Part shown: piece by piece, positions 50,704 to 59,600 of the stretch
How positions within the stretch are numbered: position 1 is the stretch's first letter
Layout: every line of letters starts with the position of its first letter
Source of the DNA: Amycolatopsis oliviviridis
GTDB lineage: Bacteria > Actinomycetota > Actinomycetes > Mycobacteriales > Pseudonocardiaceae
Length of the DNA stretch: 64,000 nt
Direction of reading: 5' to 3'
NCBI RefSeq assembly: GCF_014654365.1
Contig: NZ_BNAY01000001.1
Location: 1,178,001 to 1,242,000, forward strand
Translations under genes and position numbers: made by a program
The notes under the pieces: generated by a model
Databases searched by the model: none
Told to the model about the DNA's origin: nothing
Seen by the model: the letters and a program-made list of their open reading frames with translations, nothing else

Positions 50704-53325
50704 ATGCGGGTGAGGTGGGGGGCTCCCGGCGGGCCCAGGGTGACAATGCCGTGGCGAGCGGCTCCGCGGGCGGCACTGACCAGCCCTTTGACGTTGATCA
50801 TCGCCGCGGTGACGGCGTTGCTGGCCTGTTTCCTCGGCACCGCCGCCGTCCTGCAGGCCTCGGCCGCGGGCGGCGCGGCCGTCCAGTACCAGTCCGGCCT
50901 CGCGTGCCCGGACTACTACGGACCTGTCTTCAGCAAGGACAACGTCCCGGCCGCGGTCGCTCCGCAGGTCATCGACTCGGTCCGCAGGTACGCTCCGGCG
51001 CACGGTTTCGCCCAGCCGGTCACCTCCCGCTACACGCCTTATCTCTTGGGCACCGAGTTCAACGGCGATCCCAACTACAAGGTCACCATCGCCCATCGGG
51101 ACCAGGCGGTTCAAGGCCACCTCGACCTCGTGGACGGGACAGCCGCCGCCGGCGGGCTTCTGCTGGGCACCGTCGTGGCCAAGGCGGAGGGAATCAAAAC
51201 CGGGACGGTCCCGAAGCTTCGAGGCGCTCCGTTCCCTCCGGTGACCGGGCTGTACCGCGACCTCTCCGACCCGGCGCCGCGCTGGTGGTGCTCGCAGCAG
51301 CGGAACGCCGTCGTCAGCAGGCTCGCCAACGACCCGCTCGACTCGGTCATGTTCGCTACGGACGGGAAGACGTTCGACGACGCGATCCGCACCTTGGGTG
51401 TCCCGGCGATCGCCACGCTGCACATGGCTTTCTACGAGACCCCGCCCAAGACCATCAGCGAGGCTGAGGACCTGCTGGAACGGTCCAAGGCGCTCATCGC
51501 CGACGTCAAGGCGGATCTGGGCGCCCGCGGTCTCGGTGACGCGGTCATCGGGTCGCTGCCGTTCGAGCGCTCGGTGGAGATCAGCAACCAGGCCGAATCG
51601 AACGTCCTGATCTCGATCCTGCCGCTCGCGGCCATCAGCATCCTGGTCGGCTGCGCCGGGATCGGCACGGTCGCCTTGCAGTGGTACCAGCGACGTCACC
51701 CACAGCTGAGGCTGCTGTCCGCGCGCGGCAGCGGGCCGGGAGCGCTGGGGCTGCTCGCCGTGGCCGAACTCGGGCTGCCCATCGTCGTCGGCGGAGCGTC
51801 GGGCGCGATACTCGCGCGGCTGTTGCTCGGTGTCTACGGACCACCGGGTGAGCTGGCCGACGGGGCGTTGCTGGCGGGTTCGCTCGTCGCGGCCGTGATC
51901 CTGCTCATTTCGCTCGCGCTGCTGGCCGGCGTGATCGCCTTCCGCAGCCATCGGGAGTTCGAACTCGGCAGGGTCCGGTCCGGGCGCCGCAAGGGAATGA
52001 AGCTGCTGGCGATCTTCCCGTGGGAACTGGTGACCGCCGGCGTCGCCCTGCTCGGCTGGACCCGGCTCGTCGACTACGGCAAGGGGTCCCGGCTCGGCAA
52101 CCCGCTCCCCCAGGTCGACCCGCTCGCGCTCACCTATCCGGTGTTCGTCGTGCTCACCGTCGGCCTCCTCGCCGCGCGGCTGGCCTGGCTCGCGTTGCTC
52201 GCGTCGCATCGCGCGCGGCTGTGGTCCCGGCCCGCGCTGCAACTGGCGATCCGGCGGCTGGCCAGCGCCCGCGCGCCGGTCACCGGTGTGCTCGTGATCG
52301 GCACGCTGGCCATCGGCACCCTGGCGACCGGGATCGGCATCGCCCGCGGCCAGGAGGACGCACTGCAGACGAAGTCGGCCATCTTCGTCGGGGCCGAGAC
52401 CCGGGTCGACACCGAAAGCGTCGTCGGCACCGGGAAGGTCCAGTTGCCCGCCGGGATCAGCGGTAACACCACGATCGTCGGCGAGCTGACCGGTACCGGC
52501 AATGTCGTGCTGGTCGTGGATCCGCAGACCTTCCGGCGTGCCGCCGCGCTCGGCCCGCTCGACGGCGCCGACGTCGACCGGTTGCTGGGCACCCTGTCAA
52601 GCCCCGGCCCTGGTATCCCGGCGATCCGGATCGGGAACGACGCCAAGCAGAAACCCGCGCTGGCCGCCGGTCTCCCCGAGGCCAGGACGATCGGCGAGAT
52701 GCCGATGTTCCCGATCATCGGCACCAAGGCCGGGTACGTGATCTCGCGGGAATCGCTCAGTCCCGCGCAACTGCGCGCGGTACCCAAGTGGAGCGTGCTG
52801 TCCGGCTCGTCGATGACGCAGGTGACCGAGGCGCTCGCGTCCGTGGGGGTGGCGACGGCGGTCAACCGCGTCACCCGTGAGTCCGCGCTCGACGCGCTCC
52901 CGTTCTACGTCGTGTCCTGGACGTTCTCGTTCATGGCGCTGCTCGGCGCCGTGCTCGGGGTGGTGGCGGTGCTGTCGCTGCTGGTCGCGGTCGAAGTCCG
53001 CCGTCGGCAGAACGCGCTGGCGGGCGCGCTGGTCCTGCGAATGGGGATGCGGCCGCGGGCTCTGCTGGCGAGTCACCTGATGGAGCTGGGTGCGCTCAGC
53101 GGGCTCGCGGTGGTCATCGGTGTCGCCTGCGGGATCTCGGTCGCGGGTCTTTCGGTGCCGCGCTTCGACCCGGCGACGTTCCTGGCGCCGAGATCGGCGC
53201 TGCCCAACCCGACCCCGCTCGCCCTGACCGTGCTGGCCGTCGGCGTGCTCGTCGTGGCGCTGGCGGGCTGGATCGCGATGCGCTCGGTGCGCACCGCCCG
53301 GACCGCGGAGTTGATCCGTGCCTGA
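50704..53325 (+). CDS. FtsX-like ABC transporter permease (large, two-module)
   Basis: The 873-aa membrane protein has a first span near residues 25-50, a large extracytoplasmic segment to about 290, several spans (LPLAAISILVGCAGIGTVAL, then TAGVALLGW), a second extracytoplasmic region, and three C-terminal spans containing SFMALLGAVLGVVAVLSLLV. This is the doubled FtsX/MacB-like layout. Substrates of the family include lipoproteins, peptides and antibiotics. An ATG at 50743 is an alternative start; a TAGCGT box lies 8 nt before 50704. It is followed by two ATPase genes. Confidence 0.85.
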   Translation: MRVRWGAPGGPRVTMPWRAAPRAALTSPLTLIIAAVTALLACFLGTAAVLQASAAGGAAVQYQSGLACPDYYGPVFSKDNVPAAVAPQVIDSVRRYAPAHGFAQPVTSRYTPYLLGTEFNGDPNYKVTIAHRDQAVQGHLDLVDGTAAAGGLLLGTVVAKAEGIKTGTVPKLRGAPFPPVTGLYRDLSDPAPRWWCSQQRNAVVSRLANDPLDSVMFATDGKTFDDAIRTLGVPAIATLHMAFYETPPKTISEAEDLLERSKALIADVKADLGARGLGDAVIGSLPFERSVEISNQAESNVLISILPLAAISILVGCAGIGTVALQWYQRRHPQLRLLSARGSGPGALGLLAVAELGLPIVVGGASGAILARLLLGVYGPPGELADGALLAGSLVAAVILLISLALLAGVIAFRSHREFELGRVRSGRRKGMKLLAIFPWELVTAGVALLGWTRLVDYGKGSRLGNPLPQVDPLALTYPVFVVLTVGLLAARLAWLALLASHRARLWSRPALQLAIRRLASARAPVTGVLVIGTLAIGTLATGIGIARGQEDALQTKSAIFVGAETRVDTESVVGTGKVQLPAGISGNTTIVGELTGTGNVVLVVDPQTFRRAAALGPLDGADVDRLLGTLSSPGPGIPAIRIGNDAKQKPALAAGLPEARTIGEMPMFPIIGTKAGYVISRESLSPAQLRAVPKWSVLSGSSMTQVTEALASVGVATAVNRVTRESALDALPFYVVSWTFSFMALLGAVLGVVAVLSLLVAVEVRRRQNALAGALVLRMGMRPRALLASHLMELGALSGLAVVIGVACGISVAGLSVPRFDPATFLAPRSALPNPTPLALTVLAVGVLVVALAGWIAMRSVRTARTAELIRA

Positions 53326-54010
53326 GAAACCCATCTTCCGGCTGCGCGGGATCGGCGTCGACTACCAGACGCCGGCGGGCACGGTCACCGGCGTCGACGA
53401 CGTCACCATCGACATCCCGGCGCGCGGGATCACCGTGCTGGCGGGGCCGTCCGGTTCCGGCAAGTCCACGCTGCTGCGGACGCTCGGCCTGTTCGAGCAG
53501 CCCGTACGGGGCACGATCTCCTTCCAGGGAACGGAAACCGGCGAGCTGCGGCATCGCGACCGGCGGGCGCTGCGGCGGACCCACCTCGGCCTGGTGTTCC
53601 AGAACCCGACCGACAACCTGCTCGGGTACCTGAGTGTCGCCGACAATCTCCGCGCGGCGGCGGAATCGGCCGGGACGGAATGCCTTCCCGACGACATCCT
53701 CGATCAACTGGGGCTGGGCGGGACGGGCGCCTGGCGGATCTCCGCGTTGTCGGGCGGGCAGCAGCAGCGCCTCGCGTTCGGCTGCACCCTGGCGCGCCGC
53801 TCGACCGTCGTCCTCGCCGACGAGCCGACGTCCCAATTGGACGAAGGATCGGCCGACCGTGTTCTCGACACCTTGAAGTACTTGGCGGATCAGGATTTCG
53901 CCGTCATCGTGGCCTCACACGACGATCGGCTCATCGAACTCGGCACCCGGGTCGCGCGGATGCACAAAGGCAGGCTCGAAAGAGTCGAAGAACGGGAGGT
54001 CGTGCCGTGA
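53318..54010 (+). CDS. ABC transporter ATPase (canonical)
   Basis: The 230-aa nucleotide-binding protein of the LolD/MacB type has Walker A GPSGSGKSTLL, a Q-loop in GLVFQNPTDN, signature LSGGQQQRLAF, Walker B VVLADEPTSQLDEGSAD and an H-loop VASHDDR. It overlaps the permease by 8 bp. It should energise the FtsX-like permease together with the second, diverged ATPase. Confidence 0.94.
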   Translation: MPEKPIFRLRGIGVDYQTPAGTVTGVDDVTIDIPARGITVLAGPSGSGKSTLLRTLGLFEQPVRGTISFQGTETGELRHRDRRALRRTHLGLVFQNPTDNLLGYLSVADNLRAAAESAGTECLPDDILDQLGLGGTGAWRISALSGGQQQRLAFGCTLARRSTVVLADEPTSQLDEGSADRVLDTLKYLADQDFAVIVASHDDRLIELGTRVARMHKGRLERVEEREVVP

Positions 54011-54672
54011 TGGCGGAACCCGCCCTCGAGGCCGTCGGGCTGCGCCGCCGGTTCCCCCATCCCAGCGGGGACGTCGAAGTCCTGCGCGGGCTCGAACTGC
54101 GCGTGGGCGCGGGGGAACTGGTGACCGTGTCCGGCCGGTCCGGTTCCGGCAAGAGCGCGCTGCTGGCACTGCTGTGCGGTTTCGACTCCCCCGATTCCGG
54201 GAGTGTCCTGCTGGACGGCGTCCCGATAGCGGGCGCCCCGGCGTGGCACACGTGCGCCGTCCTGCCGCAGGCGCTCGGTCTCGCGAACGAACTGACGATC
54301 GCGGAGAACGTGGCGCTGCCGTTGCGGCTGCGTTCCGACGTGCCCAAGCCCAGCTCGAAGGACATCCACGCGCGGGTCTCGGAACTGCTGGAGGAACTCG
54401 GGATCGGCGACCTCGGCGACCGCTATCCGCTCGAAGTCTCGTTCGGGCAGCAGCAGCGGGTCGCGCTCGCCAGGGCGGTCAGCGGGCGGCCCCGGGTCCT
54501 GCTCACCGACGAGCCGACGGCGCATCTGGACGCCGGGAGCACGCCGCGGGTGCTGCGGCTGTTGCGGCGCTGTGCCGAGGAGGGCGCCGCGGTCATCGTG
54601 GCGACGCACGACGACGAGGTGCACCGGATCGCGGACCGGCGGGTGCGGCTGCTGGACGGCGTTCTTTCCTGA
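54010..54672 (+). CDS. ABC transporter ATPase with degenerate signature
   Basis: The 220-aa protein has Walker A GRSGSGKSALL, Walker B VLLTDEPTAHLDAGSTP and an H-loop VATHDDE, but its signature is VSFGQQQRVALA rather than LSGGQ. The two ATPases therefore probably form a heterodimer with one canonical and one degenerate site. It starts by TGATG overlap with the previous gene; a GTG three bases earlier is possible. A long hairpin begins 12 nt after the stop. Confidence 0.9.
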   Translation: MAEPALEAVGLRRRFPHPSGDVEVLRGLELRVGAGELVTVSGRSGSGKSALLALLCGFDSPDSGSVLLDGVPIAGAPAWHTCAVLPQALGLANELTIAENVALPLRLRSDVPKPSSKDIHARVSELLEELGIGDLGDRYPLEVSFGQQQRVALARAVSGRPRVLLTDEPTAHLDAGSTPRVLRLLRRCAEEGAAVIVATHDDEVHRIADRRVRLLDGVLS

Positions 54673-54684
54673 CCGGCTCCCCGC

Positions 54685-54737
54685 GCAATGAAGGGGCCTT
54701 TCATAGCAAATTTTGCTATGAAAGGCCCCTTCATTGC
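54685..54737. terminator. Long nested palindrome, copy 4 (terminator-like)
   Basis: Arms 54685-54710 and 54712-54737 are exact complements; the AAATTTT centre leaves a short loop, so about 24 bp pair. The arm begins GCAATGAAGGGGCCTTTCAT. It sits between two convergent genes, 12 nt after the ABC ATPase stop and 16 nt from the tannase stop, and can serve both. Confidence 0.85.
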
Positions 54738-54753
54738 AGTTGGCGTGGCGCCT

Positions 54754-56397
54754 CTAGGGAGCGACGGGGCCGGCCTTGTCGTACAGACCGTTCCCCGCCC
54801 AGTTCACTAGATCCTGCGAAGGCCGCGAAGGCGGAACAGGCACGAAGTTCGCCGCGTCGTCGACGCTTCCGGTGCCGTCGTACTTCGCCTGCAACGGGTA
54901 CGGGAACACCGGACGGGTACGGAAGACCTTGCCGTCGGCGTCGCGGCCGGTGGCGATCGTCCGGTCCGGTGCGTTTCCGCGTTCGACCCAGGAGACCAGT
55001 TCCTTCAGCGGGTCGTACTCGGTGAGCTTGTCGCCGGTGGCGCAGTGGTAGAGACCAGGCACCATGAACAGCCGCGCCCAGCCCTGCGTCGCGGCGAGAC
55101 CGCCGTTGACGCGGGTGAGGCGCTGGTAGTAGTCGAGCGTGCCCGCGGCGGGGATCGCCTGGTCCGCCCAGCCGTGCCAGATCACGAGCTTCCCGCCCGC
55201 ACGCCGGAATTCACGCAGGTCGGTCGACATCGCGTTGGAGCGGATGCCTTCCGGGGTCAGCCGGTCGAATTCCCGCGCGGTGAAGGTGAACTTGTCGACC
55301 GACGAATGCGGTGTCCCGATCGGGTAGGCCATGTACCTCAGGTAGTTGTCGGCGAGTCCGTACGCGGCGGAGACCCCGCCGAACTCGGGCGCCGGGATGG
55401 TCCAGCCGTACCAGGACAGTTCGGAGCCGACGGTCTGGCCGCCCGGGTAGAGCTTGCGGCCGCGCTCGTCGGTCGGCGGCGCGTAGATCTTCTTGGTGGC
55501 CTCGACCTGGGCCGCGGTGAGACAGCCTGCGTTGTCGGTGCCCGCCGGGCAGGCGAGCGTGGCCGGGTCGAAGCGGCAGGTGCGCGGGTCGTCGATGGCG
55601 CCGTCGCCGAGTCCGTCGGCCTTGTCGCAAGAGGACAGTGCGGCGGCGTGCAGCGCCGGGAGCTTGTCCGCGGTAAGGATCGGCTTACCGTCGGCGCCGG
55701 TGTTCACCTTGGCGAGCCAGGTCTGATAGACGCCGAGCAGTGGGTCCCAGTAGCCGGCGGGCGCGCCGGCCACGATGCCGTCGAAGTCGTGCGGGTAGCG
55801 CTGCGCCAGCAGCAGTGCCTCGCGGCCGCCGTCGGAGCAGCCGCTGAAGTAGGAATTCCGCGGCGGAGCGCCGTAGAACGCCGTGATCAGGCGTTTCGAC
55901 GCCTTCGAGACCACGTGTGGTGCCCGGAAGGCGAAGTCGTCGCGGGCGGCCTGGTTGTTCTCGGCCCACTTGCCGTCGTCGAAGACGTTCGGTGTGGTGC
56001 CGACGTGGCCGTCGTCGGTGGCCGCGACCGCGACGTCGCCACCGTGCGGCAGGCCGCAGTCGGCGAACGGCGGGGTCGTGACGCTGCCGCAGAACCCGCC
56101 GCAGCCGAACTGCAGATAGCGGCCCGCGTAGGTCTTGGTCGGCAGCCGTAGCTGGAACTGCACCGCGGGTTCGACGTAACCCCGGACATCGCAGTTCTCC
56201 GGTTCGGTCGCCGTCGCCGGCACCACGGTCGCGGTCTTGACATGGGTGACCGCGCCGGGCAGATCGTAGGTCCGCACCAGGTCGGCGCAGGTGCGCACCG
56301 GGCGGAAGGTCGTTTCGCCGGCGGTGGCCGCCGGCGCCGTGAATATCGAGCCTGCCGTGATGAGCGCCGCCACGCCGAGCATGGACAACCGCCGCAT
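54754..56397 (-). CDS. Secreted tannase / feruloyl esterase family hydrolase
   Basis: The 547-aa protein has a Sec signal peptide (MRRLSMLGVAALITAGSIFT then APAATA, cleavage near 26). The tannase CS-D-HC motif is present: GCSDGGREA with C187/S188 nucleophile, Asp in IWHGWADQAIP, and His/Cys in GLYHCATG. Several other Cys pairs suggest disulfides. The family hydrolyses galloyl, feruloyl or similar esters outside the cell. It is divergent from GH92, with a LacI-type operator between them. A longer open frame upstream of 56397 is ignored because the signal peptide fixes the start. Confidence 0.9.
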   Translation of the reverse strand: MRRLSMLGVAALITAGSIFTAPAATAGETTFRPVRTCADLVRTYDLPGAVTHVKTATVVPATATEPENCDVRGYVEPAVQFQLRLPTKTYAGRYLQFGCGGFCGSVTTPPFADCGLPHGGDVAVAATDDGHVGTTPNVFDDGKWAENNQAARDDFAFRAPHVVSKASKRLITAFYGAPPRNSYFSGCSDGGREALLLAQRYPHDFDGIVAGAPAGYWDPLLGVYQTWLAKVNTGADGKPILTADKLPALHAAALSSCDKADGLGDGAIDDPRTCRFDPATLACPAGTDNAGCLTAAQVEATKKIYAPPTDERGRKLYPGGQTVGSELSWYGWTIPAPEFGGVSAAYGLADNYLRYMAYPIGTPHSSVDKFTFTAREFDRLTPEGIRSNAMSTDLREFRRAGGKLVIWHGWADQAIPAAGTLDYYQRLTRVNGGLAATQGWARLFMVPGLYHCATGDKLTEYDPLKELVSWVERGNAPDRTIATGRDADGKVFRTRPVFPYPLQAKYDGTGSVDDAANFVPVPPSRPSQDLVNWAGNGLYDKAGPVAP

Positions 56398-56537
56398 TTC
56401 CCCACCCCAGTTCCCCGGATCGCTCTTGATTGGCTCATTCACCCTGGCCCGGCCGCTGTGCGTTGTCCACCGTGTTTCGGCAGGGCTCGCAGGGGCATCC
56501 GGGTTGTCCAGTTCGGGCCAGGTTTGTCCGAGTGTCT

Positions 56538-56551
56538 TGACATCGATGTCA
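56538..56551. promoter_or_regulatory. LacI-type operator palindrome
   Basis: TGACATCGATGTCA is a perfect 14-bp palindrome and fits TGNNANCGNTNNCA, the LacI-family consensus. A TTGACA -35-like box (56537-56542) overlaps its left half. It lies in the 239-bp gap between the divergent tannase and GH92 genes, so a sugar-responsive LacI regulator, not encoded in the window, may control them. Confidence 0.65.
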
Positions 56552-56636
56552 CACCCGAGTTCTTCTCTCTGGGCGCCCCCGGTCCCCTGCCTGTGCGGCG
56601 CCCAGCATGCCCCCGCGAGAAAGCATTGGTGCAACG

Positions 56637-59600
56637 ATGCCCCGAAGCGTCAGACCAGTGGTCTGCACCCTCCTGAGCGCCACGGTCGTGGCATCCGCGC
56701 TGGTAGCCCTCCCGGCCGCCGCCGCGGCCGAAGAGGCTCCGCCGGACTTCTACTCCTCTTTCGAACAAGGCGAACCGCAGCCGACGTGGAGCGACACCGT
56801 CGACGTCGACCCGTCGGGCAAGCCGAAGGCCTTCGGTGTCGACGGCGCGAACGCCACCACCATCCCCGGTGACATCCGCGGCAAGGTCACCGAGACCTCC
56901 GCCAACAGCGAGAACACCCCGAACGAGGGGGTGTCGAACCTGGTGGACGGCTCGACCGACACCAAGTGGCTCGCCTGGACCCCGACCGGCTGGGCGCAGG
57001 TCGCGCTGTCGGAGCCGACGTCGATCACGCGGTACGCGCTGTCCTCGGCGAACGACTTCGACAACCGCGACCCGCAGGATTGGACGCTGCAGGGTTCCGC
57101 CGACGGCCAGGCCTGGACCGATCTGGACAAGCAGACCGGCCAGAAGTTCTCGGACCGGTTCCAGTCCAAGGAGTACCGCCTGCCCGCGGCGAGTGCCGCG
57201 TTCAAGTTCTTCCGGTTGAACATCACGAAGAACAACGGCGGCGACATCATGCAGCTCTCGGAGCTGCTCCTGGCCAATGAGGACCCGGCCCCGCCGGCGC
57301 TGCCGAACATGCGCAGCTTCGCCGACAGCGGCCCCACGGGCGGCTACACGAACAAGAACCGCGTCGGGTTCACTGGCACGCGGGCGTTCCGCTACTCCGG
57401 CAGCCACCAGGCGCAGGGGCACGGCTGGTCGTACAACAAGATCTTCGACGTCGACATCCCAGTGGCGGCGACCTCGGAGCTGTCGTACAAGGTGCAGCCG
57501 GAGTTCATCCGCGGCGACCTGAAGTACCCGAGCACGAACGTCGCGGTGGACCTGGCGTTCACCGACGGCACCTACCTGAGCCAGCTCGGCGCGGTCGACC
57601 AGTACGGTTTCGGGCTTTCGCCGCAGGGCCAGGGCGCGAGCAAGGTGCTCTACACCAACCAGTGGAACCTGGTGCGCTCGCAGATCGGCGTGGTCGCGAA
57701 GGGCAAGACGATCGACCGGATCCTGGTCGGTTACGACAACCCGTCCGGCCCGGGTTCGCTGCAGGGCTGGCTGGACGACATCAAGGTCTCGGCGACGCCG
57801 ACGCCGCCGGCGAGCCTGCGGCCGTCCGACAACGTGCTGACGACGCGCGGTTCGCTGTCGAACGGATCGTTCTCTCGGGGCAACAACATGCCGGCGACCG
57901 CGGTGCCGCACGGGTTCAACTTCTGGATCCCGACGACCGACGCGGGCACGTTGAGCTGGATGTACTCCTACCACTCGCGCAACAACGAGCAGAACCTCCC
58001 GGCGCTGCAGGCGTTCTCCGCGAGCCACGCGCCGAGCCCGTGGATGGCGGACCGGCAGACCTTCCAGTTCCTGCCCTCGACCGCGAGCGGCGTGCCGAAC
58101 CCGGACCGTGAGGCGCGGAAGCTGCCGTTCAAGCACTCCAACGAGACTGCGCGGGCGCACTACTACGGCGTCGACTTCGAGAACGGGATCAAGACCGAGG
58201 TCGCGCCGACCGATCACGCGGCGTTGTACCGGTTCAAGTTCCCCGGTGCGGACTCGAACCTGATCTTCGACAACGTCAACAACAACGGCGGGCTCACCCT
58301 CGACCCCGCGGGCCGGGCCATCACCGGCTACAGCGACGTCAAGAGCGGGCTGTCCGCCGGTGCGACGCGGATGTTCGTCTACGCCACCTTCGACAAGCCG
58401 GTGACCGCCGGTTCGAAGCTGTCGACCGGTTCGGGTGACCAGAAGCGGGACAACGTCCTCGGTTACCTGAAGTTCGACGCGGGCGCCGACAAGACGGTGA
58501 ACATGCGGATCGCGACCTCGCTGATCAGCGTCGATCAGGCGAAGAAGAACATGGAGCAGGAGCTCGCCCCGAACGCGTCGGTCGAGTCGGTGAGCGAGAC
58601 CGCGGCGAAGGCCTGGGACGAGAAGCTCAAGGTCGTCGAGGTCGAGGGCGCGTCGAAGGATCAGCTGATCACGCTGTACTCCAACCTGTACCGCCTGTTC
58701 CTGTACCCGAACTCGGGCTTCGAGAACGTCGGCACTGCCGAGAAGCCGGTGAAGAAGTACGCGAGCCCGGTGTCGCCGAAGACGGGCCAGGACACCCCGA
58801 CGCAGACCGGGGCGAAACTGGTCGACGGCGAGTTCTACGTCAACAACGGGTTCTGGGACACCTATCGCACGGTGTGGTCGGCGTATTCGCTGCTGAGCCC
58901 GGACACCACCGGCAAGCTGGTCGACGGTTTCGTCCAGCAGTACCGTGACGGCGGCTGGATCTCGCGCTGGTCCTCCCCCGGGTACGCGGATCTGATGACC
59001 GGGACGAGTTCGGACGCCGCCTTCGCGGACGCGTATCTCAAGGGTGTCAAGGGATTCGACGTCCAGTCGGCCTACGACTCGGCGGTCAAGAACGCCACCG
59101 TGACCCCGCCGAACGGCGCGGTCGGCCGGAAGGGCATCGACGAGGGCACGTTCCTCGGGTACGCGCCGAACACCGCGGACCACGGGTTCTCGTGGGCGAT
59201 CGAGGGCTACGTCAACGACAACGCCATCGCGAACATGTCGAAGAAGCTCTACGACGAGGCACCGGCCAACGATCCGCGCAAGCAGGAGTACCTGGACAAC
59301 TACGGGTACTTCACCGAGCGGGCCACGCAGTACGTGAACGTGTTCGACCCGAGTGTCGGCTTCTTCCAGGGCCGTGACGCGGCGGGCAAGTTCACCCGGG
59401 CCAAGGACAAGTTCGACCCGGAGGTGTGGGGTATCGACTACACCGAGACCAACGCGTGGGGCATGCGGTTCTCCGTCCCGCAGGACGGTCAGGGCCTGGC
59501 GAACCTGTTCGGCGGCAAGGCGGGGCTGGCGTCCAAATTGGACGAATTCTTCGCCACGCCCGAGACCGGGCTGAAGTTCGGCAGTTACGGCGGGATCATC

